Shown: piece after piece, positions 9,050 to 17,079 of the stretch | How positions within the stretch are numbered: position 1 is the first letter of the stretch | Layout of the letters: each line of letters begins with the position of its first letter | DNA from: Pseudonocardiales bacterium | GTDB lineage: Bacteria; Actinomycetota; Actinomycetes; Mycobacteriales; Pseudonocardiaceae | Length of the DNA: 64,000 bases | Assembly: GCA_019244165.1 (NCBI GenBank) | Contig: JAFATA010000030.1 | Location: forward strand, 1-64,000 | Direction: 5' to 3' | Made by a program: the position numbers and the translations under genes | The notes under the pieces: generated by a model | What the model saw: the letters and a program-made list of their open reading frames with translations, nothing else | What the model was told of the DNA's origin: nothing | Database searches by the model: none

Positions 9050-10150
9050 TCACCGCCTCCGGCGGCGGTCGGCACGGTTGGGGACCGGCCGGGCAGTGGT
9101 GGTCTCCTGCCCGGCCTCCCACCGCGCATAGGCGTCCACGATATCGGTGACCAGCCGGTGACGGACCACGTCGGCACTGGACAGCGGGGCGAAGTGCACA
9201 TCGTCCACCCCATCGAGGATGTGCTGCACGATCCGCAGCCCGGAGGCCTGGCCGTTCGGCAGGTCAACTTGGGTGACGTCACCGGTGACCACGACCTTGG
9301 AGCCGAAGCCGAGCCGGGTGAGGAACATCTTCATCTGCTCCTGGGTGGTGTTCTGTGCCTCGTCGAGGATGATGAAGGCCTCGTTGAGGGTACGGCCGCG
9401 CATATAGGCCAGCGGGGCGACCTCGATGGTCCCGGCGGCCATCAGCTTGGGGATCGCCTCGGGGTCGAACATGTCGTGCAGCGCGTCGTAGAGCGGGCGC
9501 AGATAGGGATCGATCTTCTCGTACAGGGTTCCCGGCAGAAAGCCTAGCCGTTCCCCGGCCTCGACCGCTGGCCTGGTGAGAATGATCCGGTTGACCCGCT
9601 TGGCCTGCAGCGCCTGCACCGCCTTGGCCATCGCCAGGTAGGTCTTGCCGGTACCGGCAGGTCCGATGCCGAACACGATCGTGTGGCGGTCGATGGCATC
9701 GACGTAACGCTTCTGGTTCAGCGTCTTGGGTCGGATCGTGCGACCGCGTCGGGAAAGAATGTCCAGGCTGAGCACCTCAGCGGGCGATTCCGGGTTCCCT
9801 TGGGCGAGCATCACCAGGGTTTCCCGGACTGCGTCCGGGCCAAGCGGCTGGCCGAGGCGGGCCAGGGTGACTAACTCGCCAAAGGCCCGCTCGGCAAAGG
9901 CGACGTCCGCCGGGGTGCCGGAGAGGGTGACCTCATTGCCCCGCACGTGTACATCGGCGGCCAGCAGGTCCTCGGTTATCCGGAGGTTCTCGTCGCGGGA
10001 TCCCAGCAGGGCCAGTACGGCGGAATCTGGGATCACAATCTTCGACTGGACCGGTTCGGGCTGCGTCGTCTCCAGACCGGATCGGGAGGCGCCCGCCACT
10101 GGGGTAGGGGTCACGTGGGCGTGGGTCCTGCTTTCTGCGCGCTCGCGCAT
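9050..10150 (-). CDS. PhoH-like ATPase (YbeZ type)
   Basis: 366 residues. A KH-like N-terminal region (about 40-120) precedes the PhoH NTPase domain with Walker A GPAGTGKT and Walker B-like IILDEAQN. The family couples ATP hydrolysis to RNA metabolism and partners YbeY, encoded just downstream. ATG at 10150 is taken as the start; the first 35 residues are variable, so a start inside them is possible. It is preceded by a 270-base spacer with two inverted repeats, suggesting a separate promoter. Confidence 0.92.
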   Translation of the reverse strand: MRERAESRTHAHVTPTPVAGASRSGLETTQPEPVQSKIVIPDSAVLALLGSRDENLRITEDLLAADVHVRGNEVTLSGTPADVAFAERAFGELVTLARLGQPLGPDAVRETLVMLAQGNPESPAEVLSLDILSRRGRTIRPKTLNQKRYVDAIDRHTIVFGIGPAGTGKTYLAMAKAVQALQAKRVNRIILTRPAVEAGERLGFLPGTLYEKIDPYLRPLYDALHDMFDPEAIPKLMAAGTIEVAPLAYMRGRTLNEAFIILDEAQNTTQEQMKMFLTRLGFGSKVVVTGDVTQVDLPNGQASGLRIVQHILDGVDDVHFAPLSSADVVRHRLVTDIVDAYARWEAGQETTTARPVPNRADRRRRR

Positions 10151-10332
10151 CTCGGGGCAACCAGCAGAATTGATGCTAGCCGGACACCCGAGCCCGCGGG
10201 GCGGGAGAACTTGGTGTTTCGACCGCCCGGCCCACCAGGATGGGATGCCGCGCCGCGGCGGAACTGGGGGCTGTCCCGCCGGGGCGCGGCGCCGCCGGAC
10301 CGAGGGGGGAGGTGCCCGGCGGGGTCTCTGGG

Positions 10333-10400
10333 CTGATGGACCAGAACCAAATCTGTAACTCCATCAGAGGTCTTCATCGGTGTTACCTACTTAAGGTAAC
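10333..10400 (-). promoter_or_regulatory. two inverted repeats in the rsmE-phoH spacer
   Basis: CTGATGGA (10333-10340) pairs with TCCATCAG (10360-10367), and GTTACCT (10382-10388) pairs with AGGTAAC (10394-10400). Both lie in the only long spacer of the hrcA-era run. They could be a terminator after rsmE, an operator, or an RNA switch ahead of phoH. I see no coding sequence that must be here. Confidence 0.4.
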
Positions 10401-10420
10401 GCACTTTCAGCCATAGGAGG

Positions 10421-11209
10421 CTATTTTTCACTCAAATGGAGTAAAGACCACCGTTGAGAGAGGGCATTTATTGCACCGAGAGCAACCACTCCGGCACTCG
10501 AAGAACGCAAGACCCCCGGTCCCAGGAGCACTGGGTGGCCTCCCGCAGCGGTGAGCGTGGCCAGTTCGGCTTCGGTGATGCCACCCTCGGGTCCGACCAC
10601 CAGCAGGAGCTCCCCCGCGGTGGGCAACGGAACCGAAGGCAGCGGATCGGTCGCGCTCTCGTCCAGCACCAGGCACCCCGCCGCGGCGGCAGCGCGCTGC
10701 CCGAGCCCGGGAGTGCCCACTGGCTCGGCCACCTCGGGGAACCATCCTCGGCGGGACTGCTTGGCCGCTTCCCGAGCCCTCTGCCGCCACCGGGACAGCG
10801 CTTTCGCCCCGCGCGGCCCGGAATCCCAACGGGCCACGCAGCGGTCAGCCCGCCAGGGCAGCACCGCATCCACCCCGGCCTCGGTGGCCAGTTCCACCGC
10901 CAGCTCCCCCCGCCAGCCCTTGACCAGCGCCTGGGCCAACGTCACTCGCAATGCCGGAGCTGGCTCGATCGTCCGGCGCAGCGCGTGCAGCCGCAGCCGA
11001 TCCCGACCAGTCTCGAGCACCTCACACAGGGCGAGCTCACCGCAGCCGTTAGTGAGCATCAGACGCTCGCCGGGCCGCAACCGTCGCACGGTCGCGGCGT
11101 GGTGGCCCTCCGGGCCAGCCAGCATTGTCTCGGCACCTTCGGCAGGCAGCCGCTCCGCAAGAAACACCGGCAGACTGCTCATCGCGGTCCTCACATCAGT
11201 GCCCATCAT
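10421..11209 (-). CDS. rsmE: 16S rRNA m3U1498 methyltransferase RsmE
   Basis: 262 residues of the SPOUT superfamily. It methylates N3 of U1498 in 16S rRNA using SAM. The C-terminal knot signature is visible as LLLVVGPEGGITEAE followed by LGPGVLRSSSAG. A PUA-like N-terminal domain carries VRRLRPGERLMLTNG. ATG at 11209 lies 8 bases after the dnaJ stop; an ATG nine codons on is an alternative start. The order dnaJ-rsmE is conserved in actinobacteria and firmicutes. Confidence 0.93.
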   Translation of the reverse strand: MMGTDVRTAMSSLPVFLAERLPAEGAETMLAGPEGHHAATVRRLRPGERLMLTNGCGELALCEVLETGRDRLRLHALRRTIEPAPALRVTLAQALVKGWRGELAVELATEAGVDAVLPWRADRCVARWDSGPRGAKALSRWRQRAREAAKQSRRGWFPEVAEPVGTPGLGQRAAAAAGCLVLDESATDPLPSVPLPTAGELLLVVGPEGGITEAELATLTAAGGHPVLLGPGVLRSSSAGVVALGAINALSQRWSLLHLSEK

Positions 11210-11217
11210 CGGGCCCG

Positions 11218-12372
11218 TCAGCGTCCGCCTAAGGAATCCCGCAACCGGGAGAACAAACCACCGGCCCGGCCGTTGGCCGTGAGCTCGGCCTGCTCCTCCC
11301 CGCGCAGAACAGCGAGCTCGCGCAGCAGTTCGATCTGCCGGGGATCCAGCCGAGTCGGCGTCACGACGTCAAGATGGACGAACAGGTCGCCCCGCCCCTC
11401 GGCACGGCCGGTGCTGCGCAGCCGCGGCATCCCCCGCCCGCGCAGGGTCAGCACGGTCGCGCACTGGGTTCCCGGCTCGACCCGGACCTCCTGGGTGCCA
11501 TCCAGGGTCTCCAGCATGACAGTAGTGCCCAGCGCGGCGGCCGTCATGGGAACCCGCACGGTGCAGTGCAGGTCGGCACCGTCCCGGGTGAACGTCTCGT
11601 GCGGCACCTCCTGCACCTCGACGTAGAGATCACCCGCTGGTCCACCACCAGGGCCTACCTCGCCCTGGCCGGCCAGCCGCACCCGCATCCCGTCACCCAC
11701 CCCGGCAGGTACCTTCGCGGTGACGTTGCGGCGGGCCCGGATCCGTCCGTCCCCCGAGCACTGGCGGCAGGGGTCCGGGATGACCTCACCGAAGCCCCGG
11801 CACACCGGACACGGCCGTGCGGTCATCACCTGGCCGAGGAAGGTGCGCTGCACGTTCTGCACCTCGCCGGCACCACCACAGGTGTCGCAGGTCTGCGGCC
11901 GGGTACCGGGCGCGCAACCGGAGCCGTTGCACTCGTTGCAGAGCACAGCGGTGTCCACGGTGAGCTCCCGGGAGGCACCGCTCGCGCACTCCTCGAGGGT
12001 GAGCTGCAGCCGGATCAGGGCGTCCGAACCGCTCTGCACCCGGCTGCGCGGTCCCCGCCGGCCGGGCCCGCCACCCGGACCGAAGAAGGCGTCCATGATG
12101 TCGCCGAAGCCGAACCCGCCGAAGGGGTCTCCCGCCGCGCCGCGGCCCGCGCCGGGCTCTAGCGGATCCCCCCCCAGGTCAACGATCTGGCGCTTCTGCG
12201 GGTCGGTCAGCACCTCGTAGGCGGCAGTAACGTCCTGAAAACGCTGTTGTGCCGCGGCATCGGGGTTGACGTCGGGGTGCAGTTCACGCGCCAGCTTGCG
12301 GTAGGCACGCTTGATCTGCTCCGCGCTGGCATCCCGGGGCACCCCCAGGATTGCGTAGTAATCCCTGGCCAC
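11218..12372 (-). CDS. dnaJ: molecular chaperone DnaJ (DnaJ2 type)
   Basis: 384 residues, the hrcA-linked actinobacterial DnaJ. J domain at residues 1-66 with the HPD tripeptide, a short Gly/Phe region, four zinc-binding CxxCxGxG repeats ([32 protein letters not shown]), then the substrate-binding C-terminal domains. It stimulates DnaK ATPase in protein folding. ATG at 12372. It follows hrcA by 67 bases. Confidence 0.96.
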   Translation of the reverse strand: MARDYYAILGVPRDASAEQIKRAYRKLARELHPDVNPDAAAQQRFQDVTAAYEVLTDPQKRQIVDLGGDPLEPGAGRGAAGDPFGGFGFGDIMDAFFGPGGGPGRRGPRSRVQSGSDALIRLQLTLEECASGASRELTVDTAVLCNECNGSGCAPGTRPQTCDTCGGAGEVQNVQRTFLGQVMTARPCPVCRGFGEVIPDPCRQCSGDGRIRARRNVTAKVPAGVGDGMRVRLAGQGEVGPGGGPAGDLYVEVQEVPHETFTRDGADLHCTVRVPMTAAALGTTVMLETLDGTQEVRVEPGTQCATVLTLRGRGMPRLRSTGRAEGRGDLFVHLDVVTPTRLDPRQIELLRELAVLRGEEQAELTANGRAGGLFSRLRDSLGGR

Positions 12373-12439
12373 GCTGGCGTCCTCCTGCCGCGGCCCTCGC
12401 CACGGTACTCGTCGTACATATCGGTGAGCCCAACCCCGC

Positions 12440-13462
12440 TTAACGGGTGGTCAGGATCTCCCCCACGTATCGGGCCACCGCGCGCACGGCGGCGATGGTG
12501 CCCGGGTAGTCCATCCTGGTCGGCCCGACCACGCCCATTCCCCCGAGCACCATGCCGTGCGAGGTGTAGCCGATCGAGACCAACGACGTGTTGCGCATCT
12601 CTTCAGCCTCGTTCTCCTCACCGATCCGCACCGTGATAGTGCCCGGGTCACACGCTGCAGCCAGCAGTTTAAGCACCACCACCTGCTCTTCCAACGCCTC
12701 AAGCACTTGGCGTAACGAACCCGGGAAGTCGGTGGCGTTGCGCGTGAGGTTGGCCGTGCCGCCGAGCAACAGCCGTTCCTCGGGATGCTCCACCAATGTC
12801 TCGATCAACACGGTCGAGGCCCGGGTCATCGCATCCCGCAGCTCCAAGGGAGCCTGCTCGGGAAGATCAGCCACTGCCACGGAGGCCTCCGCCAGCCGGC
12901 AGCCCGTCAGCGCTTGGTTGAGCAGCGTCCGCAGTTGCGCCACCTGCTCCTCGGTGATGACGTCGCCCAGGTCAAGCAGGCGCTGGTCCACCCGGCCTGA
13001 GTCGGTGATGAGGACCAGCATCAACCGGGCCGGGGTCACCGCGAGCACCTCAAGGTGACGCACCGTGGACCGGCTCAGGGTAGGGTACTGGATCACCGCC
13101 ACCTGCCGGGTGAGCTGGGCCAGCAGCCGCACGCTGCGGCGCAACACGTCGTCGAGGTCGACCGCGCCGCGCAGGAAGGTCTGCACCGCGCGGCGCTCGG
13201 CCGCCGACAGCGGCTTCACTTCCGAGAGCCGGTCGACGAACAGCCGGTAACCCTTGTCGGTGGGTATCCGACCAGCGCTGGTGTGCGGCTGGGCGATGTA
13301 GCCATCCTCCTCCAGTGCCACCATGTCGTTGCGAATCGTCGCGCTGGACACCCCGAAGTGGTGCCGCTCCACCAGCGAACGGGACGCGACCGGCTCGTGG
13401 GTAGCCACGTAGTCCGTGACGATGGCGCGCAGCACCTCAAACCGGCGGTCCTCTGCGTTCAC
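12440..13462 (-). CDS. hrcA: heat-inducible transcription repressor HrcA
   Basis: 340 residues: an N-terminal winged helix ([26 protein letters not shown]) and the HrcA inserted/dimerisation domain. It represses heat-shock genes through CIRCE operators. GTG at 13462 is preceded by a perfect GGGAGGTGA ribosome binding site, which decides the start over the longer open frame. No CIRCE inverted repeat is visible upstream here, so autoregulation is not shown by this sequence. First gene of the dnaJ-rsmE-phoH-ybeY-era run. Confidence 0.95.
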   Translation of the reverse strand: MNAEDRRFEVLRAIVTDYVATHEPVASRSLVERHHFGVSSATIRNDMVALEEDGYIAQPHTSAGRIPTDKGYRLFVDRLSEVKPLSAAERRAVQTFLRGAVDLDDVLRRSVRLLAQLTRQVAVIQYPTLSRSTVRHLEVLAVTPARLMLVLITDSGRVDQRLLDLGDVITEEQVAQLRTLLNQALTGCRLAEASVAVADLPEQAPLELRDAMTRASTVLIETLVEHPEERLLLGGTANLTRNATDFPGSLRQVLEALEEQVVVLKLLAAACDPGTITVRIGEENEAEEMRNTSLVSIGYTSHGMVLGGMGVVGPTRMDYPGTIAAVRAVARYVGEILTTR

Positions 13463-13606
13463 GTCACCTCCCTGGGCGGGTCCCTGGCACTGGTTAGAGG
13501 CCTGTACATCGAGTCTAGTGCGCCCCGGGCGCAGGCGTCGGGACCGCCGATGCGCCCGATACGCTGGCCGCTCACCTTGAGCGGGATACGGAGATGAGCG
13601 CCAGCT

Positions 13607-13927
13607 GTGATCTTCAAGGAAGTCCGGCAGGGCCGCCCCTACCCCGAGCACGGGTTTTCCCTGAAGGACTGGGCGCAGATCCCGCCCCAGCAGGTGCTCC
13701 TCGCGGACTTGGTCACCACCGCGACACTGGTGGAGCTAGATCGGCTGCTCTCCGAGGACCCCACACCCTTCGGCGACCTGTTCCCGCACGCGGTGCGGTG
13801 GTGCGGCGAGCTGTTCTTAGAGAATGGCCTGCACCGCGCCCTGCGCGCCGCCCTGCAGCAGCGCACCACCCTGCACGTGCGGATCCTGGACTTAGATCTC
13901 CTTCACTTCCCGCATTCGGCGGGCTGA
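13607..13927 (+). CDS. conserved actinobacterial protein divergent from hrcA
   Basis: 106 residues, GTG at 13607 with GGAGATGAG upstream. It opens with an [15 protein letters not shown] stretch and has a [25 protein letters not shown] segment. A small protein of this size lies divergently next to hrcA in mycobacteria (the Rv2375 position). The function is unknown; the [17 protein letters not shown] part reminds me of ParB/Srx-like nuclease folds, but I cannot assign it. The 13463-13606 spacer should hold both promoters. Confidence 0.65.
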   Translation: MIFKEVRQGRPYPEHGFSLKDWAQIPPQQVLLADLVTTATLVELDRLLSEDPTPFGDLFPHAVRWCGELFLENGLHRALRAALQQRTTLHVRILDLDLLHFPHSAG

Positions 13928-13938
13928 GCGCCGAGCCT

Positions 13939-14982
13939 TCACACTGCACGAAGCCGCTTGGGTTGAATAAGAAACGGATTAGCCTGCGTGCCCGGCGCGA
14001 ACCCAGCCATGCGCGCTATCTCGTCATCGCTCAATCCTCGCTCGCGCATCCTGACACCAATTCTTTGCGCCAGTTCAGGGTGTTCAATCGGCAGTTCATC
14101 ACTGGCCGGCTCACGAACTTTCCATCCTCGCGAACTAAGCGACCTATAGAAGTCCATGCGATCACACGACTTGACGAGTCCAAGACAATAAGCGCGCTCG
14201 AAAATAGCTTGCATGGAAACCCCCCACTCACGTTTCAAGTCAATGAGCTTCCCGAGGCTGAGGTTGCGTAGCTCCGGTCGGATAACATGCTCAGGCATGA
14301 GGAACTCGGCGGCAAACGCGTTTGCCTCCCCTTCCACGTCGGCAGTCGCGGTAGAGCTGTGTAGACAAAGATGGCCCAGCTCGTGCGCGAGGGTCAGGCG
14401 CTTCCTATCCGCGCCAAGCCCACTATTGGTCAGGATGATCGGGTGGTCTCCGACCCACTGGGACAGTCCATCAACTCGTGTCGTTCCGAAGTCTTCCTCG
14501 ATGATGACGCATCCTGCGGCCTCAAGCCATCGAATGAGATGCAAGACAGGCCCGATAGGCATCTTCCACTGCGCGCGCGTAAGGAGCGCTGCCGTAGCGG
14601 GCTCCGTCTCTTCCGGGTCGAAGGTCGGGATGATGTTTGTCGACTGAAGCGACACCTCCTCAAACAACAGCGAGGCGTGCAGGCGATGCATATTCAGGCG
14701 GGCTTCAAGCCGCCGCCAGAGCGCGGCTTTCGCGGTTTTCTGTCTCCGCATATGCGAATCAATCGCCAAGGCGCCCTGCATGCGCTGCCCGTACCGCAGA
14801 AAGCTGACAGTGACACCGTAGATCTTTGCGAAACTAGCGAGTGTTTCGCCATCAGGCACTCGTTGATCGTTCTCATATCGTGAGAGCGCCGCCTGCGTGA
14901 TGCCGAGCTGACCGCAAACGTCGTCCCGAGTGAGGCCTTGAGCTTTTCGAGCCACGAGGAGGACTTCACCTGGTCCGATCAT
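13939..14982 (-). CDS. XRE-family regulator fused to ImmA/IrrE metallopeptidase
   Basis: 347 residues. An N-terminal Cro/C1-type helix-turn-helix (about 9-64, SRYENDQRVPD) is followed by an ImmA/IrrE-type zinc peptidase domain with HELGH at residues 200-204. The family often controls mobile elements or toxin-antitoxin-like modules by DNA binding plus proteolysis of a repressor. ATG at 14982 overlaps the stop of the upstream 180-residue gene as ATGA, so the two are co-translated. The pair interrupts an otherwise conserved hrcA-hemW neighbourhood and has less extreme GC than its surroundings, which suggests transfer. The target protein is unknown. Confidence 0.85.
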   Translation of the reverse strand: MIGPGEVLLVARKAQGLTRDDVCGQLGITQAALSRYENDQRVPDGETLASFAKIYGVTVSFLRYGQRMQGALAIDSHMRRQKTAKAALWRRLEARLNMHRLHASLLFEEVSLQSTNIIPTFDPEETEPATAALLTRAQWKMPIGPVLHLIRWLEAAGCVIIEEDFGTTRVDGLSQWVGDHPIILTNSGLGADRKRLTLAHELGHLCLHSSTATADVEGEANAFAAEFLMPEHVIRPELRNLSLGKLIDLKREWGVSMQAIFERAYCLGLVKSCDRMDFYRSLSSRGWKVREPASDELPIEHPELAQRIGVRMRERGLSDDEIARMAGFAPGTQANPFLIQPKRLRAV

Positions 14983-15521
14983 GATGACGCGCCCCCGTCG
15001 TCGCGCTTGTCGATACGGGTCGCATCGAAGAGGTCGATGTCAGGAAGGTCAGGTCGGGTGATCGGTCGCCAGACTATGGCGCCTGCGCCCTCATAGGGCT
15101 CATCGAGCTCAACGGCCCAGACGGGGTTGTCTTTGCCGTCCCGGTATGAGATCACGGCCGGACCAACCCGACGCTCCTCGGCCAGCCACCGATAGCCCGC
15201 TCCTAACGTGATCTCCTCAAGGTTCGGCAGCTGCGATCCCTGCGTCCAGAACTCCAGCGCCGCAGCTGTCGGGTATGTACTAATCTCCTCGTGCGGGTGG
15301 TGCCGCTTGATCCGAAGTCGGTAGGTCTGCGAAATCCAAATCTCCCGAACCGGCTCGCGATCAATCGTCTCAATTTCCGGGTTGCCATCGACAGCTGTAA
15401 CCAACCGAGCCCAGACGCGGTCGTGGATAAGGTTGGCAAGGCACCGCTCGTTCATAAGAGGGAACCAGTTTGGTCGCCACTCCCGAAATTCAGCGAGGTC
15501 CTCGCGCGCCCCACGAATCAA
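14979..15521 (-). CDS. uncharacterised partner of the XRE-ImmA protein, probably frameshifted at its 5' end
   Basis: 180 residues from TTG at 15521, coupled by ATGA overlap to the XRE-ImmA gene. I do not recognise a named family. It is a soluble, Trp-rich protein with a regular alpha/beta pattern, and resembles uncharacterised proteins found beside ImmA/IrrE genes. The TTG start has no RBS. A different frame opens with ATG at 15592, right after a TATATT -10-like box, and reads MFSLRDQSAVMAGLVT before stopping at 15518. Adding one base near 15547 would join it smoothly to FLKDLAWLIRGARED of this gene. So either the gene has lost a base, or the sequence has an error. Confidence 0.6.
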   Translation of the reverse strand: MIRGAREDLAEFREWRPNWFPLMNERCLANLIHDRVWARLVTAVDGNPEIETIDREPVREIWISQTYRLRIKRHHPHEEISTYPTAAALEFWTQGSQLPNLEEITLGAGYRWLAEERRVGPAVISYRDGKDNPVWAVELDEPYEGAGAIVWRPITRPDLPDIDLFDATRIDKRDDGGASS

Positions 15522-15585
15522 CCAAGCGAGGTCTTTGAGGAACTTGTCACAAGACCGGCCATCACCGCCGACTGATCACGGAGTG

Positions 15586-15609
15586 AAAACATACCAGAAA
15601 ATATACCAG
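15586..15609 (-). promoter_or_regulatory. 12-bp direct repeat operator with -10 box for the ImmA module
   Basis: AAAACATACCAG (15586-15597) and AAAATATACCAG (15598-15609) are tandem near-identical repeats in a strikingly AT-rich stretch. Read on the minus strand they contain TATATT, a good -10 element, about 7 bases before an ATG at 15592. This suggests a leaderless transcript and autoregulation by the XRE protein encoded downstream. Confidence 0.5.
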
Positions 15610-15645
15610 TGGCGATCTTGGTCGGCGCAAGGGCCATCTGTTGGG

Positions 15646-16836
15646 TCAGCTGACGAGCAGGTTGCGGACCACGGTATCGGCGAGGAGACGGCCGCGGCGG
15701 GTGAGCACCAGCCGCTCGCCGGGGGTGGCGGTGAGCAGACCATCGGCGAGCGCGACCTCGGCGGCAGCCTTGCCTGGCGCGTCGAGGATGCCCCGCGGTA
15801 GCCCCTCGGCCAACCGCAGGCCGAGCATCACGCGCTCGGTGTAGCGCTCGGTGCGGCTGAGCACCTCCCGGCCGGCCACCGGTGAATCTCCGGCCCGCAA
15901 CGCGGCGGCGTAGCGGGCCGGATGCTTGCTGTTCCACCAGCGCACCCCGCCGACGTGAGAATGCGCCCCCGGCCCGGCGCCCCACCAGTTCCCACCGGTC
16001 CAATAGCCGAGGTTGTGCCGGCACCGGGACTCGGCCGACAGTGCCCAGTTGGACACCTCATACCAGCGCAGGCCCGCTGCGGACAACACCGTGTCGAGGT
16101 GCTCGTAGCGCTGGGCGAGCACGTCGTCGTCTGGGGCGGGCAGCTCACCGCGGGTTACCCGGCGCGCCAGCGCGGTCCCCGGCTCGACGAGCAGGGCGTA
16201 GGCCGAGACGTGGTCAACCCCGGCACTGCGCACCGCGTCCAGGGAAGCGGCCAGGTCATCGTCGGTCTCCCCCGGCGTACCGTAGATCAGATCCAGGCTG
16301 ACCCGCTCGATCCCGGCGGCGCGGGCCTGCGCCGCGGCGGCCACCGGCCGGCCCGGGGTGTGCACCCGGTCCAGCACGGCCAGCACGTGCGGCGCGGCGC
16401 TTTGCATCCCCAGGGAGACCCGGGTGTAGCCGGCCGCGGCGATCCCGGCGAAGAACTCCGGCGAGGTGGACTCGGGGTTGGCCTCGGTGGTCACCTCAGC
16501 GCCCTGGGCCAGACCCAGCGAGGCGCGAATGGCATCCAGGACCGCAGCCAGACCAGCGGCACCGAGCAGGGACGGGGTGCCGCCACCGACGAACACCGTG
16601 TCCGCCGGCACCGGCGTGCCGAGTACCTGGGTGGCGAGATCCAGTTCCTGGCGCACCGCGTCCAGCCAGCTGGAGGGCGACGACGAGGAGCCCAGCTCTC
16701 CCGGGGTATAGGTGTTGAAGTCGCAGTAACCGCAGCGGGTGGCGCAAAACGGCACGTGCACGTACACCCCGAAGGGCGCCTGGCGCAACTCCCGGAGGGC
16801 AGCAGCGGGCAGGGTTGCCGGCGGCGGGGCAGTCAT
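15646..16836 (-). CDS. hemW: HemW-type radical SAM heme chaperone
   Basis: 396 residues from ATG at 16836. Radical SAM cluster motif CATRCGYC (CX3CX2C) near residue 31, GGGTPS, EANPES and a C-terminal HemN domain. Such proteins are often annotated as oxygen-independent coproporphyrinogen oxidase, but the CX3CX2C spacing without the extra downstream cysteine is the HemW pattern; HemW delivers heme to targets. Longer in-frame starts exist, but the sequence before residue 1 is not conserved-looking. It is divergent from the nirA leader region. Confidence 0.88.
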   Translation of the reverse strand: MTAPPPATLPAAALRELRQAPFGVYVHVPFCATRCGYCDFNTYTPGELGSSSSPSSWLDAVRQELDLATQVLGTPVPADTVFVGGGTPSLLGAAGLAAVLDAIRASLGLAQGAEVTTEANPESTSPEFFAGIAAAGYTRVSLGMQSAAPHVLAVLDRVHTPGRPVAAAAQARAAGIERVSLDLIYGTPGETDDDLAASLDAVRSAGVDHVSAYALLVEPGTALARRVTRGELPAPDDDVLAQRYEHLDTVLSAAGLRWYEVSNWALSAESRCRHNLGYWTGGNWWGAGPGAHSHVGGVRWWNSKHPARYAAALRAGDSPVAGREVLSRTERYTERVMLGLRLAEGLPRGILDAPGKAAAEVALADGLLTATPGERLVLTRRGRLLADTVVRNLLVS

Positions 16837-16879
16837 CTCAGCATTGTGCGGGACCGCAGCGGGGTGGCACTCTGGTGAG

Positions 16880-16966
16880 GTGGCCGCGCTCGGACTCGTG
16901 CTGGTGGCTCGCCGGCACATCGACTATGTCCGGGTTTCCAGCGCGCTGTGCCGCCGGATGAGCTGA
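16880..16966 (+). CDS. putative cysteine-responsive leader peptide upstream of nirA
   Basis: A 28-codon ORF (GTG at 16880, possibly one of the later GTG codons) ending in RRHIDYVRVSSALCRRMS. It matches the actinobacterial putative leader peptide family, whose RRHxDxxRVSSALC signature sits in front of sulfur assimilation genes. The single Cys near the end is thought to let ribosome stalling report cysteine supply. It lies 113 bases before nirA, and the spacer can form strong hairpins. Strong match by eye; regulation here is inferred from the family. Confidence 0.8.
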   Translation: MAALGLVLVARRHIDYVRVSSALCRRMS

Positions 16967-16971
16967 CGCCT

Positions 16972-17016
16972 AGCCCGACTGCCCCTAGCCGGTGCCGGGT
17001 GCGCCGGAACCGGGCT
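16972..17016 (+). promoter_or_regulatory. possible attenuator hairpins between leader peptide and nirA
   Basis: GC-rich dyads follow the leader stop directly: AGCCCG (16972-16977) can pair with CGGGCT (17011-17016), and CCGGT (16989-16993) with ACCGG (17009-17013). These are nested or competing structures of the sort expected for translation-coupled control. No U tract is present. Confidence 0.35.
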
Positions 17017-17079
17017 GCGGAATACCCCCGGTCACGGCCCTGGCCCGGACGCCGCTGCTCCCCTGACGGAGGCACCAGG

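Noticed and set aside
13463-13606. CIRCE element controlling hrcA
   Set aside because: The TTAGCACTC-N9-GAGTGCTAA pattern is not present in the upstream spacer.
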